The notes: a model not told the origin generated them from the sequence alone. 64,000 bases of DNA from Candidatus Zixiibacteriota bacterium (GCA_017999435.1 JAGNLV010000006.1:1-64000); one strand, 5' to 3'. Shown: positions 23,288 through 32,289, counted from the stretch's first letter. A program made the numbers and translations.

Positions 23288-24079
23288 GTGACAAGAGGAA
23301 GACTGCAAGGAATCAGCGGCATCCTGTGCGATATCGATGGCGTCCTTTGGGACAGCCAGGATCGCAAGAGGCCGACGCCGGGGGCGCACGAGGCTATCCG
23401 CTGCATCAAGGAAGAACGGCGTCTCCCGGTGCGCTTCGTCACCAACACCACCACCCGCAGCCGCGACACGCTCTACCGGGAAATCCGCCAGCGGGGCTAC
23501 CCGATTGAGCGGGACGAGATTGTCGCGCCGACCACGCTGGGTGCCGAGTGGCTTCGCAGGAAAGGACGCCCCAGCGTCTTCCTGGTCATGCGCGAGGACA
23601 CGCAGGAGGAATTCGCCGAGTTCCCGCGCGACGATGTGCGGCCCGACTACATCGTGATCGGCAACAACCGCGACCGGTGGGACTATGCCCTGGTGAACCG
23701 GATTTTTCTCATGCTCGTCAACGGCTCCGAGATGCTCGCCCTGCACAAGCAGCGTTACTGGCAGAGCGGGGACGACATCGCGGTCGATATCGGCTGTTTC
23801 GTGACCGGGCTGGAATACTCCAGCGGGAAGCGCGCGACCGCGATCGGCAAGCCCGAGCCGCTATTTTTCCAGGCGGCGCTCGAGGCGATCGGGGTGGCGC
23901 CGGCGGAAGCGATCATGGTCGGTGATGATATCGAGACGGACATCGGGGGGGCGCAGCGGGCCGGGCTGCGGGGTGTGCTTGTGCGCACGGGCAAATTCCG
24001 CGAGTACCTCGTGCGGCAGTCAACGGTGGCCCCGGACCTGGTGATTGCCTCGCTGGGGGACCTGCCATCGCATCTGTAA
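23288..24079 (+). CDS. HAD-superfamily phosphatase of the LHPP/NagD type
   Basis: 263 aa. HAD motif I is CDIDGVLWDS (nucleophile Asp), motif II is FVTNTTTRS, and motif III/IV is IGKPEPLFF followed by MVGDDIETDIGGAQRAG. The large C2-type cap between motifs II and III matches the LHPP/NagD/p-nitrophenyl phosphatase group. The natural substrate is unknown. The frame is open to a GTG at 23237, but the promoter overlaps that stretch, so I use the GTG at 23288. Confidence 0.85.
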   Translation: MTRGRLQGISGILCDIDGVLWDSQDRKRPTPGAHEAIRCIKEERRLPVRFVTNTTTRSRDTLYREIRQRGYPIERDEIVAPTTLGAEWLRRKGRPSVFLVMREDTQEEFAEFPRDDVRPDYIVIGNNRDRWDYALVNRIFLMLVNGSEMLALHKQRYWQSGDDIAVDIGCFVTGLEYSSGKRATAIGKPEPLFFQAALEAIGVAPAEAIMVGDDIETDIGGAQRAGLRGVLVRTGKFREYLVRQSTVAPDLVIASLGDLPSHL

Positions 24080-24136
24080 CGGGGTGGTGGCTGCCGCGCA
24101 TAAGCCGAATGTGACTTGGGCACGGCCAGATTTAAG

Positions 24137-24164
24137 TTGAATTCGGGCCGGCTTTGCCTTACTT
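24137..24164 (+). promoter_or_regulatory. Promoter of ruvC, leaderless geometry
   Basis: TTGAAT (24137-24142) and TTACTT (24159-24164) are separated by 16 nt. The -10 ends 6 nt before the ATG at 24171, so the start codon is the expected first base. No ribosome-binding site is seen. Confidence 0.55.
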
Positions 24165-24170
24165 GAGCCT

Positions 24171-24662
24171 ATGCGCGTGCTAGGCATCGATCCCGGACTG
24201 CAGATCACCGGGTACGGGGTGATCGAGGACGGCGGGGGAGCGCCGGTGGTGCTCGAAGCCGGTGTGATCCGGACGACGAGCGGGCATGATATGTCCTTGC
24301 GCCTGCATGAGTTGTCGTGCGAGATTAAAGGGGTGATCGAGCAGTTCCGGCCGGATATCATCGCTGTTGAGGAGCTGTATTCGCACTACGGTCACCCGCG
24401 CACGGCGATTATCATGGGGCACGCCCGAGGAATCGTGTTCCTCAAAGCGGCCGAGGCCGGGGTCGCGGTGGTCCCGTACGCCTCGACGCGCATCAAGAAG
24501 TCGCTGACGGGCAACGGCCGGGCGAGCAAAAGGCAAATGCAGATGATGATCCGTTCGGCCCTGCACCTTCCCCGCCCACCGGAACCCCCCGATGCGGCCG
24601 ATGCGCTGGCGGTGGCGCTGTGCCACTGCCGGGCGGCCGCGCACCACGAGGTGGCCGTATGA
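24171..24662 (+). CDS. ruvC: Holliday junction resolvase RuvC
   Basis: 163 aa. It cuts four-way DNA junctions made by recombination. Catalytic acids are visible in LGIDPGLQITGYG, AVEELYSHYG and PPDAADALAVALCH. The length is standard. It heads ruvC-ruvA-ruvB with ATGA and TGATG overlaps, so the resolvase and branch-migration motor are made together. Confidence 0.94.
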   Translation: MRVLGIDPGLQITGYGVIEDGGGAPVVLEAGVIRTTSGHDMSLRLHELSCEIKGVIEQFRPDIIAVEELYSHYGHPRTAIIMGHARGIVFLKAAEAGVAVVPYASTRIKKSLTGNGRASKRQMQMMIRSALHLPRPPEPPDAADALAVALCHCRAAAHHEVAV

Positions 24663-25306
24663 TCAGCCGCATCTCCGGGCGGCTCGTGAACATCGAGAAC
24701 GACACCGCCCTGGTGGAGACGGGGGGCCTGGCCTACGAAATCATGCTGCCGTCGGCCCTGGCCGAGCGGCTGCGCGACGACGGGAAAGTCGGCGGGGACA
24801 TCAGTCTCGAGACGCTGTACTATATCGATGCCGGGGAGCGGAAGTCGGCCCATTTCCCCCGCCTGGTCGGTTTCGTCAACCCGATCGACCGGGAGTTTTT
24901 CTCGGTTTTGACCCATGTATCCGGTTTGGGGGTAAAAAAGGTTCTGAAGTCGCTGGTCATGCCGATCCGCGACATTGCGACGGCGATTGAGAACAAAGAC
25001 GCGGCCCAACTCAACCGGCTGCCGGGGATCGGCGCGCGGCTGGCGAACAAGATTATCGCCGAACTGCACGGCAAGGTGGCGAAGTTTGCGCTCTCCAAGG
25101 AGGACCAGGCGCTCTCCAAAGCGGCGGAACCGGTCGAGCCGCTCGGCGAGGAGGCCCGCGCGGTCCTGCTCCAACTGGGGTACTCGCGGAGCGAGGCCGA
25201 CCGGATGGTGGAAGGGGCGCTCAAGCACGGTCTGAAGGCGGCGCGGGTCGAGGATTTGATCACGGTGATTTTCCGCAACGAACAGCAGAAGAAGGCGGCT
25301 GAGTGA
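24659..25306 (+). CDS. ruvA: Holliday junction branch migration protein RuvA
   Basis: 215 aa. The N-terminal OB fold (ISRISGRLVNIENDTALVET) binds the junction. Two helix-hairpin-helix motifs follow (VSGLGVKKVLKSL, LPGIGARLANKII). The C-terminal domain (EEARAVLLQLGYSRSEADRMV) contacts RuvB. The ATG at 24659 overlaps the ruvC stop by 4 nt and matches the family start. An upstream in-frame start lies inside ruvC. Confidence 0.94.
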   Translation: MISRISGRLVNIENDTALVETGGLAYEIMLPSALAERLRDDGKVGGDISLETLYYIDAGERKSAHFPRLVGFVNPIDREFFSVLTHVSGLGVKKVLKSLVMPIRDIATAIENKDAAQLNRLPGIGARLANKIIAELHGKVAKFALSKEDQALSKAAEPVEPLGEEARAVLLQLGYSRSEADRMVEGALKHGLKAARVEDLITVIFRNEQQKKAAE

Positions 25307-26334
25307 TGGCGCGCGAGCGGATCGTGTCAGGCGAGCAGATTATTCCCGACGAGGACAAGGCGCTGGTGACGCTGCGGCCGAGCCGCTTGTCGGAGTATAT
25401 AGGACAGAATAAGTTACGAAACAAACTTAAGGTCACGCTTGATGCCGCCCGGGGTCGGGGGGAAGCGGTCGAACACATGCTGTTCTATGGGCCGCCGGGG
25501 TTGGGCAAGACTACGCTGGCGTACATTATCGCCAACGAGATGGGGACCAAACTGGTGGCGACCGCCGGCCCGGCGCTCCAGCGGGCCGGCGACCTCATGG
25601 GGATTCTGACCAATCTCAACGAGGGGGATATCCTGTTCATCGACGAAATCCACCGCCTCACCCCGGTGATCGAGGAGTTCATCTATCCGGCGATGGAGGA
25701 TTTCAAGGTCGATTTCGTGGTGGACAAGGGGGCGTTCGCCAAGGTCATCAACGTGCCGCTGAAACCGTTCACGCTGATCGGGGCGACGACGCGGGCGGGG
25801 TTTCTGTCGGCGCCCCTGCGCGACCGGTTCGGGCTGTACTACCATCTCGATTTCTACCCGCCGGAGGAGCTGGCCGACATCGTCCTGCGCTCAGCCCGCC
25901 TCCTGGAGGTGGAGATTGAGACGGAGGCGGCGGCGACGATCGCCCGCCGGGCGCGGGGCACGCCGCGGGTCGCCAATCGGCTCCTGCGGCGCGTACGCGA
26001 CTTCGCCGAGGTCAAGGCGGCGGGGGTAATCACGCCCGAGGTGGCGGCCGCGGCATTGGACGCCGAGGGGGTCGATTCGCTCGGACTGGATGCGCTGGAC
26101 CGGAATCTGATCCGCGTGATTATCGAATTCTACCACGGGGGGCCGGTCGGTATCGAGGCGCTGGGGGCGACCCTGAACGAAGAGATCAACACGCTGGTCG
26201 ATATGGTGGAACCGTACCTGCTGAAAATCGGGTTTGTGCGGCGTACGCGCCAGGGGCGAGTGGCCTCCGAGGCCGCCGCGAAACACCTCGGCGTCACCCT
26301 GCCCCGCACCGGTCGCCAGGGAAGGCTGCTGTAG
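25306..26334 (+). CDS. ruvB: Holliday junction branch migration helicase RuvB
   Basis: 342 aa. This AAA+ motor drives branch migration on RuvA. Walker A is GPPGLGKTT, Walker B is LFIDEIHRL, sensor 1 is GATTRAG, and the C-terminal winged helix ends RTRQGRVASEAAAKHLG. The ATG at 25306 overlaps the ruvA stop by one base (TGATG); a GTG at 25303 is also possible. Confidence 0.95.
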   Translation: MARERIVSGEQIIPDEDKALVTLRPSRLSEYIGQNKLRNKLKVTLDAARGRGEAVEHMLFYGPPGLGKTTLAYIIANEMGTKLVATAGPALQRAGDLMGILTNLNEGDILFIDEIHRLTPVIEEFIYPAMEDFKVDFVVDKGAFAKVINVPLKPFTLIGATTRAGFLSAPLRDRFGLYYHLDFYPPEELADIVLRSARLLEVEIETEAAATIARRARGTPRVANRLLRRVRDFAEVKAAGVITPEVAAAALDAEGVDSLGLDALDRNLIRVIIEFYHGGPVGIEALGATLNEEINTLVDMVEPYLLKIGFVRRTRQGRVASEAAAKHLGVTLPRTGRQGRLL

Positions 26335-26345
26335 AAAAGAACACG

Positions 26346-27041
26346 ATGCAATCCGAACCCTGGATCGAAGTCGACCGCTATCTGACCGCTCTCCACGTTC
26401 CCCCCGATCCCGTGCTGGAGTCGGCCCTGGCGGCCAGCCGGGAGGCGGGCCTTCCGTCAATCCAGGTCACGCCCCTGCAGGGGCAATTGCTGCAGGTGCT
26501 CGCGCTGGCGTGCGGGGCCCGGCGGATCCTCGAGATCGGCACTCTCGGCGGTTACAGCACCATCTGGCTGGCCCGGGCCCTTCCGCCCGGCGGGCGGCTG
26601 GTCACGCTCGAAGTCAACTCTTCGCACGCCGAGGTTGCCCGCGCCAACATCGCGCGGGCGGGACTCGCCGGGACGGTCGAAATCCGGGTCGGACCCGCGC
26701 TCGCCTCGCTGGAGGCGATCGCCGCGAGGGGGGAGGGGCCGTTCGACCTGACCTTTATCGACGCCGACAAGGAGGGCACCCCGGAGTATTTCCGCCGGGC
26801 GCTCGACCTGTCCCGGGTCGGGGGTTTCATCGTGGTCGACAATGCTGTGCGCCATGGGAAAGTGGTGGAGCGCGACAGCGATGACCCGCGGGTGGCCGGC
26901 ATGCGGCGCTTTCTGGAATTGGCAGCCGCCGAACCGCGCGTCAAGGCGGCGACGGTCCAGACGGTCGGCGCGAAGGGCTACGACGGCTTTACGCTCGCGC
27001 TGGTGACGGCGGAGAGGCGCGGAGGGGGCGGGAATGGATGA
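26346..27041 (+). CDS. Class I SAM-dependent O-methyltransferase
   Basis: 231 aa. It has the catechol-O-methyltransferase-like layout: SAM-binding ILEIGTLGGYSTIWLARAL, then FDLTFIDADKEGTPEYF with the metal-binding Asp, and VVDNAVRHGKV. These enzymes methylate small phenolic or similar hydroxyls with a divalent metal. The substrate is unknown. It follows ruvB by 11 nt and overlaps the next small gene by 8 nt. Confidence 0.85.
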   Translation: MQSEPWIEVDRYLTALHVPPDPVLESALAASREAGLPSIQVTPLQGQLLQVLALACGARRILEIGTLGGYSTIWLARALPPGGRLVTLEVNSSHAEVARANIARAGLAGTVEIRVGPALASLEAIAARGEGPFDLTFIDADKEGTPEYFRRALDLSRVGGFIVVDNAVRHGKVVERDSDDPRVAGMRRFLELAAAEPRVKAATVQTVGAKGYDGFTLALVTAERRGGGGNG

Positions 27042-27318
27042 CGATATCCGGCTGCTGCTCGAGGCGCTGGGCAGTCAGATGTTCGACCCCCGCCACGACC
27101 CGCGCGCCACGGTGGCGGTGCTGATCACCGAGACGGTGCGGTTTCGCGACAAGCTCAAGGCCGAGACCGGCGAAATCCTGACCATCGAGGACACCCGCCT
27201 GGCGGTCGAGGCGCTCCAACAGTACCTCGAGAACAGGACGATGCCGTCCCACCTGACGCCGGAACAGAGGCAGTTGGCGCAGATTTACGTGGACCGGCTG
27301 ACCGTGTTCGGGGGCTAG
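27034..27318 (+). CDS. Unknown 94-aa protein
   Basis: An acidic, mostly helical protein with no signal peptide, membrane segment or Cys. Recognisable stretches are IRLLLEALGSQ, TVAVLITETVRFRDKLKAET and LAVEALQQYLENR. I match it to no family. It overlaps the methyltransferase gene by 8 nt and third codon positions are G/C rich, so it is very likely real. The helix pattern could suit a small adaptor or oligomer-forming protein. Confidence 0.7.
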   Translation: MDDDIRLLLEALGSQMFDPRHDPRATVAVLITETVRFRDKLKAETGEILTIEDTRLAVEALQQYLENRTMPSHLTPEQRQLAQIYVDRLTVFGG

Positions 27319-27502
27319 CGGGGTGGCGCCTCGGCGCCCGCTTTGCCGCGGCGAGATTCCACCCGGCGAGGATGCTCGTTTCTATCGCCGCCGTCTTTCA
27401 CCGCTGTTCACCGCCCTTATCAATTTGTTTCGCAGGCAGCCGCGGTTGCGTATCATGGGTGGCGGCGGCCGGGACCGGTTGCGCCCGGCGGCCGGACGCC
27501 GT

Positions 27503-28540
27503 ATGGATATCAGCCAGTTCGACTACCACCTTCCGCCGGAGTTGGTCGCGCAGTTTCCCTCGCGCCGGCGGGACGAATCCCGGCTCATGATTGTCGACCG
27601 GGCCGGCGACGGCTGCACGATTGTGCCGTTCCGCCGGATCGCCGACTACCTGGAGGACGGCGAGGCGCTGGTGGTGAACGATACCCGGGTATTCAAGGCG
27701 CGGCTCCGGGGCAACCGCTCCAGCGGCGCGCGGGTCGAGGTGTTTCTGGTGCGTCCGCTTGACAGGGGGGATGGAGACGCCTGGCTGGCGCTAGTCAGCC
27801 CATCGCGGAGGCTCCGCGAGGGGGAGGACGTGCTGTTCGGCGACGATCGGATAAGGCTGCGGGAATACCAGGGCAAAGGCCGGTGGGCGGTGGGATTTGC
27901 CTCCCGGGCGGCGCGGGAGAGGATCATCCGCCGGCACGGCCGCGTGCCACTGCCGCATTACATTCGCCGGGAGGACGGCCCGGCCGATCTCCGGCGTTAC
28001 CAGACCGTGTTCGCCGACCGCGCGCGGACGGGGGCGGTGGCGGCGCCGACCGCCGGATTTCACTTTACCCGGCCGCTCCTGCACGATCTGGCCGGCCGGG
28101 GGGTCCGTCTCGTCCGACTCACCCTCCACGTGGGGCCGGGGACGTTCAAACCGGTGTCGGCGGACAACATCGACGACCACGTGGTGGACCCGGAGTGGGC
28201 GGAACTGCCGGAGAGCGCCGCCCGGGTGTTGAACGGCGTCCGGGATGGGGGCGGCCGAATCACGGCCGTCGGGACAACCTCGGTGCGGACGCTCGAATCG
28301 GTCGTGCGGGGGGACGGGCGGTTCGTGCCGCTGGCCGGGATGGTCGATCTCTACATCCGGCCGGGGTACCACTTCCGCGGCGTGGACCGCCTGATCACCA
28401 ATTTCCACCTCCCGCGTTCCTCGCTGCTCATCCTCGTCGCGGCGTTCGCCGGACGGGATCGGATCCTCGAGGCCTATCGGTACGCGATCGCGCAGCGGAT
28501 GCGGTTCTACAGCTACGGCGACGCGATGCTCATCCTCTGA
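27503..28540 (+). CDS. queA: S-adenosylmethionine:tRNA ribosyltransferase-isomerase QueA
   Basis: 345 aa, standard length. It transfers ribose from SAM to 7-aminomethyl-7-deazaguanine in tRNA, a late step of queuosine synthesis. Family blocks are FDYHLPPELVAQFPS, VVNDTRVFKARL, GAVAAPTAGFHFT, and TTSVRTLES with the closing FHLPRSSLLILVAAF. The frame is open about 180 nt further upstream, but the ATG at 27503 fits the family start. No other queuosine gene is in the window. Confidence 0.94.
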   Translation: MDISQFDYHLPPELVAQFPSRRRDESRLMIVDRAGDGCTIVPFRRIADYLEDGEALVVNDTRVFKARLRGNRSSGARVEVFLVRPLDRGDGDAWLALVSPSRRLREGEDVLFGDDRIRLREYQGKGRWAVGFASRAARERIIRRHGRVPLPHYIRREDGPADLRRYQTVFADRARTGAVAAPTAGFHFTRPLLHDLAGRGVRLVRLTLHVGPGTFKPVSADNIDDHVVDPEWAELPESAARVLNGVRDGGGRITAVGTTSVRTLESVVRGDGRFVPLAGMVDLYIRPGYHFRGVDRLITNFHLPRSSLLILVAAFAGRDRILEAYRYAIAQRMRFYSYGDAMLIL

Positions 28541-28546
28541 ATTCGC

Positions 28547-28575
28547 TTTTGTCGGGACCGGGCGGCGCGTATATT
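28547..28575 (+). promoter_or_regulatory. Promoter of the ispD operon
   Basis: TTTTGT (28547-28552) and TATATT (28570-28575) are separated by 17 nt. Expected start is near 28582, one base before an in-frame GTG at 28583. Confidence 0.6.
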
Positions 28576-28624
28576 CCCGCCCGTGGCCGGACGCCATGGC
28601 CGGCGTCCCGCCGAAACCGGAAAG

Positions 28625-29329
28625 ATGCGCGACCGCATGATCACCGCAGCCGTCATAGTCGCCGGCGGGCAGTCGCTCCGCTTCGGCGGCGAAGTCCCGA
28701 AGCAGTTTCGGGAAGTCGCCGGGCGGCCGCTGTTGGCCTGGACCATCAGCCGCTTCGAAGCGGCCGGCTCCATCGACCGGATTGTGGTCGTGGCGGCCGA
28801 AGACTATCTCGGCTACGCCGGAGAACAGGTTGTGGACCGGTACGGGTTCGCGAAGGTGCAGCAGATCGTCTCCGGCGGGACCGAACGCCGGGAGTCGGTG
28901 TGGAGAGGGCTGGAAGCGCTGCCGATCGCCACCGGTTTCGTGGCCATCCATGACGGCGCCCGGCCGCTGGTCCGGCCAGCCGACATCGACCGCGTCGTCG
29001 GCGCGGCGAAGCGGGACCGGGCCGCCATCCTCGCGGTCCCGGTGCCCGACACGCTCAAGCGTGTGCGCGACGGCTACGTGATCGCAACCGTGGACCGCAG
29101 TTACCTGTACGGCGCGCAGACGCCGCAGGTGTTTCAGTACGATCTCATCATGGCGGCGCACCGGGAGGCGGCCGGCGCGGCCGGGCGGTATACCGACGAT
29201 GCGTCGATGGTGGAGAGCCGCGGATTCAAGGTGACGGTGGTGGAGCCGAGCGGACCCAACATCAAAATCACGACCCCGGAGGATCTGGTCATCGCCGAAG
29301 CCCTCCTGGCCAGGGAGGGGCATGGCTGA
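28625..29329 (+). CDS. ispD: 2-C-methyl-D-erythritol 4-phosphate cytidylyltransferase IspD
   Basis: 234 aa from the ATG at 28625. Third step of the MEP isoprenoid pathway (CTP + MEP). The nucleotide-binding loop AAVIVAGGQSLRFGG-EVPKQF and the later VAIHDGARPLV and DDASMVES blocks are the family signatures. The start could also be ATG 28637, or a leaderless GTG at 28583 that would add 14 residues. Fusion with ispF is common in other bacteria; here the two genes are separate but overlap by 8 nt. Confidence 0.9.
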   Translation: MRDRMITAAVIVAGGQSLRFGGEVPKQFREVAGRPLLAWTISRFEAAGSIDRIVVVAAEDYLGYAGEQVVDRYGFAKVQQIVSGGTERRESVWRGLEALPIATGFVAIHDGARPLVRPADIDRVVGAAKRDRAAILAVPVPDTLKRVRDGYVIATVDRSYLYGAQTPQVFQYDLIMAAHREAAGAAGRYTDDASMVESRGFKVTVVEPSGPNIKITTPEDLVIAEALLAREGHG

Positions 29330-29810
29330 CCTGCGCATCGGGCACGGGTTTGACGTCCACGCGTTCGCCGACGACCGCGAGCTGGTGGTGGGCGGAGTGA
29401 TTATCCCGCACGAGCGCGGGCTGGCCGGCTGGTCGGACGCCGACGTTCTCCTGCACGCCATCATGGATGCGCTCCTGGGGGCGGCCGGCCTGCCCGATAT
29501 CGGGCAGCAGTTCCCGCCGGGCGATCCGGCCTACCGCCAGGCCGACTCGGCCGTGCTCCTGTCGCGGGTCGGCCACCTGGTGCGGTCGGCCGGGTATACC
29601 CGCATCCTCAACATTGACGCGATCATCATGGCCGAGCGCCCCAGGATGAACCCGCATATTCCGGCGATGCGCAAGGCAATCGCGGAGGTGCTGCGGATCA
29701 AGGAGGCGCAGGTGAATGTGAAAGCCACGACCACCGAGCAACTCGGTTTCGTCGGGCGGGAAGAGGGGATCGCCGCGAGCGCGGTGTGTCTGATAGCCGG
29801 CGATGAATGA
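29322..29810 (+). CDS. ispF: 2-C-methyl-D-erythritol 2,4-cyclodiphosphate synthase IspF
   Basis: 162 aa, standard length. It cyclises CDP-ME 2-phosphate in the MEP pathway. Zinc ligands lie in GHGFDVHAF and in WSDADVLLHAIMDALLGA; the later NIDAIIMAERPRM and KATTTEQLGFVGRGE-like (actual GFVGREEGI) segments match the family. It overlaps ispD upstream and the DedA gene downstream by 8 nt. Confidence 0.94.
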   Translation: MADLRIGHGFDVHAFADDRELVVGGVIIPHERGLAGWSDADVLLHAIMDALLGAAGLPDIGQQFPPGDPAYRQADSAVLLSRVGHLVRSAGYTRILNIDAIIMAERPRMNPHIPAMRKAIAEVLRIKEAQVNVKATTTEQLGFVGREEGIAASAVCLIAGDE

Positions 29811-30432
29811 GAACCCCGAACAGATCGGCCGCTACCTGGACTACCTGTTCACGTTCGGCCCCGGGCTGGTGTACGTGACGCTGTTCGCGGCCTGCTTCAT
29901 GGAGAACGTGTTCCCGCCTTTTCCCGGCGACAGTTTCATTGCGGCGGCCGGGGCGCTGGTCGGGGCGGGGCGGCTGGATTTGTACCTGAGTTTCGCGCTA
30001 GTGCTCGCGGGGGGGATGAGTTCGGTCATGCTCATGTACGGTGTGGGCCGCCGCTACGGCCGCGAGTATTTCCTGGTCAAAGACTACAAGTATTTCTCGG
30101 CGGCGGACATCCTGGCTTTCGAAAGGCACCTGGCGCGCTGGGGGGGGCTCCTTCTGGTGTGCTCGCGGTTCGTGATCGGCCTGCGGAGCGCTATCGCGCT
30201 GGGGGCGGGCATCGCCCGCTACCCGGTCCGGCGCATGGCGGTCTACTCGCTGCTGTCCTACATCGTGTTCACGGCGGCCCTCTTCTACCTCGCCATGGTT
30301 GTTGTTGATAACCTCCAGCGGATTGCCGACTATTTCCGGACGTACAACATGATTGTTTGGCCGATCGTGGGGCTGGCGACGGCTGCCCTGGTAGCGTGGA
30401 AAATCCAGCAGGTGAGAACGAGGTCGAAATGA
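29803..30432 (+). CDS. DedA family membrane protein
   Basis: 209 aa. Family features: ENVFPPFPGDSFIAAAG, a re-entrant region, then GRRYGR and the conserved Arg-rich SRFVIGLRSAIALGAG. DedA proteins are thought to flip undecaprenyl phosphate or phospholipids with the proton gradient. The neighbours ispD/ispF (isoprenoid supply) and ddl (peptidoglycan precursor) fit a role in recycling the undecaprenyl carrier. That link is inference. Confidence 0.88.
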   Translation: MNENPEQIGRYLDYLFTFGPGLVYVTLFAACFMENVFPPFPGDSFIAAAGALVGAGRLDLYLSFALVLAGGMSSVMLMYGVGRRYGREYFLVKDYKYFSAADILAFERHLARWGGLLLVCSRFVIGLRSAIALGAGIARYPVRRMAVYSLLSYIVFTAALFYLAMVVVDNLQRIADYFRTYNMIVWPIVGLATAALVAWKIQQVRTRSK

Positions 30433-31460
30433 AAGTTCTTATACTCGCGGGCGGCGACTCCTCCGAACGCGACGTGTCGCTGCACTCGGGCGAGGCAATG
30501 TGCAAAGCCGTCCGCCGCCTCGGCCACGAGGTGCGCGCTCTGGATCCGGCCACGGGGCAGTCGCTTCTGGACGGCGGGGGACATTTCGCCCTGGCGGAGG
30601 CCGCCAAAACCGACTTCCGGTCGCTCGCGGTCGACGCCGCCGCCCTGCTGCGCGCCCTGGCCGCGCCCGATCTGCGCGATGTTGATATTGTCCTCTTGGC
30701 GCTCCACGGCGGAACGGGCGAGGACGGCACGATCCAGTGCCTGCTCGACCTCGCCGGAGTCCGATACACGGGTTCGGGCATGCGGGCCTCGGCGATTGCC
30801 ATGGACAAGGCGCTGACCAAGCGGCTGGTGTCGACGGCGGGAGTGCCGACGCCGCCCTTTGCCCTCGTGCGCGCCGGGCAGGGGCGATCGACGGACGAGG
30901 ACGAAGCGCGCATCCGCGGGCAATTCGATCTGCCGGCGATTGTCAAGCCGAATGCGAGCGGGTCGACGGTGGGGCTGACGCGGCTCGAATCCTGGGACGG
31001 GCTGCCCCGGGCGATCGCGCAGGCGGCGCAGGAATCACCCGAAGTGCTCATCGAAAAGTATATCCGGGGACGCGAGCTGACGGTGGCGGTGCTTGACGGC
31101 GAGCCGCTCCCGGTGGTCGAAATCCGGCCAAAGAAGGGCCTCTACGATTACGAGGCCAAGTACACCAAGGGAATGTCCGAGTACCTGGCGCCGGCGCCCG
31201 TTCCCGATGCGGTGAGGGACCGCCTGCAGGCCGAGGCGGCGGCGGCCTACCGCCTGCTCGGCTGCGAGGGGCTGGTGCGGGTGGATTACATGATGGCGGC
31301 CGACGGGTCCTGCTGGTTCCTGGAACTCAACACCCTCCCCGGGATGACCGAGCTGTCGTTGTCGCCGATGGCGGCCCGGGCGGTGGGGATCGACTTCCCG
31401 CAGTTGATCGACCGCATCATGTCGTCGGCTTTGAAGAAGGCACGGCGCCGCCGTGGATGA
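30429..31460 (+). CDS. ddl: D-alanine--D-alanine ligase
   Basis: 343 aa. ATP-grasp enzyme that joins two D-Ala for peptidoglycan. Visible: VLILAGGDSSERDVSLHSGEA, ALHGGTGEDGTIQ, EKYIRGRELTVAVL, and the catalytic end LELNTLPGMTELSLSP. The ATG at 30429 overlaps the dedA stop (ATGA). A longer frame begins inside dedA but lacks support. The 3' end overlaps the next gene by 8 nt. Confidence 0.93.
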   Translation: MKVLILAGGDSSERDVSLHSGEAMCKAVRRLGHEVRALDPATGQSLLDGGGHFALAEAAKTDFRSLAVDAAALLRALAAPDLRDVDIVLLALHGGTGEDGTIQCLLDLAGVRYTGSGMRASAIAMDKALTKRLVSTAGVPTPPFALVRAGQGRSTDEDEARIRGQFDLPAIVKPNASGSTVGLTRLESWDGLPRAIAQAAQESPEVLIEKYIRGRELTVAVLDGEPLPVVEIRPKKGLYDYEAKYTKGMSEYLAPAPVPDAVRDRLQAEAAAAYRLLGCEGLVRVDYMMAADGSCWFLELNTLPGMTELSLSPMAARAVGIDFPQLIDRIMSSALKKARRRRG

Positions 31461-32190
31461 CCTCCGGCCGAAAGCGGTGCTCTTTGATCTCGGCTCGACC
31501 CTGATCGAGTACGAAGCGGTGTCGTGGGACGAGCTCTCCCGGCTCTGCGCGCTGGAGGCGCGCGAGTGGCTGGTCGACGAGGGGTACGCTGTGCCGGAGG
31601 AGGAGGAATTTCACGTTTCGTTCGAGCGCGCCAAGGCGCCCCTGCGGCAACGGGCGTGGGAGACGCTGACCGAATGGACGGTTCCCGAGGCGGCGCGGGC
31701 GCTGTGCGCCCAGCTGGAGATTCCCTACAGCGACGAACTGGCCGCCCGGTTTTTCGAGGAGTTCTACCGCCCGGTCGACCGGCTTCTTTACGCGTACGAC
31801 GACGCGGTGGCCACGCTGGAGAGAATCCGGGCGGCGGTCCCGGCGGTCGGACTCATCTCCAACACCGTGTTTCCGGAAGACGTGCACCTGCGGGAACTCC
31901 GGCGGTTCGGGCTGAGCCGCTTCTTCGATTTCACCATCTTCTCCTCCACCTTCGGCAAGCGCAAGCCGCACCCCGACATCTTTGTCCAGGCGGCCAACCA
32001 GGCCGGGTACGGGCCGGCGGAATGCGTCTACATCGGCGACCGGTACGTGGAGGACATCGAGGGACCGCACGGGGTGGGGATGCCGGCGATTTTGAAGATG
32101 AAAGCGGGACGGGAGTATCCGGCGGAGATGCCGCTGGCCCGCCGTCGGATCGGAGCCCTGGCGGAACTGGCCGACCATCTTCGCTTTTAG
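31453..32190 (+). CDS. HAD-superfamily hydrolase
   Basis: 245 aa. HAD motifs: AVLFDLGSTLIEYE (nucleophile Asp), LISNTVFPEDVHL (motif II, Ser-Asn), KRKPHPDIF (motif III Lys) and YIGDRYVEDIEG (motif IV). The helical cap between motifs I and II puts it in the subfamily I group with phosphoglycolate phosphatase-like enzymes. The substrate is unknown. The GTG start at 31453 overlaps ddl by 8 nt. Confidence 0.82.
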   Translation: MDDLRPKAVLFDLGSTLIEYEAVSWDELSRLCALEAREWLVDEGYAVPEEEEFHVSFERAKAPLRQRAWETLTEWTVPEAARALCAQLEIPYSDELAARFFEEFYRPVDRLLYAYDDAVATLERIRAAVPAVGLISNTVFPEDVHLRELRRFGLSRFFDFTIFSSTFGKRKPHPDIFVQAANQAGYGPAECVYIGDRYVEDIEGPHGVGMPAILKMKAGREYPAEMPLARRRIGALAELADHLRF

Positions 32191-32193
32191 GGG

Positions 32194-32222
32194 TTTACGA
32201 GCAGCCGCGGGCCGGCTATATT
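32194..32222 (+). promoter_or_regulatory. Promoter of the M42 aminopeptidase-cysS operon
   Basis: TTTACG (32194-32199) and TATATT (32217-32222) are separated by 17 nt, directly after the HAD stop codon. Confidence 0.65.
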
Positions 32223-32289
32223 GTCGCCTTGCGGGCGCAAACCGAAGCTGATGACGCGAGAAGACCGCTATAGAGGAAATGAGGATATC

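Noticed and set aside
21689-23746. 685-codon open frame on the minus strand
   Set aside because: It runs opposite yebC, the small unknown gene and the HAD phosphatase, which have recognisable motifs or codon preference.
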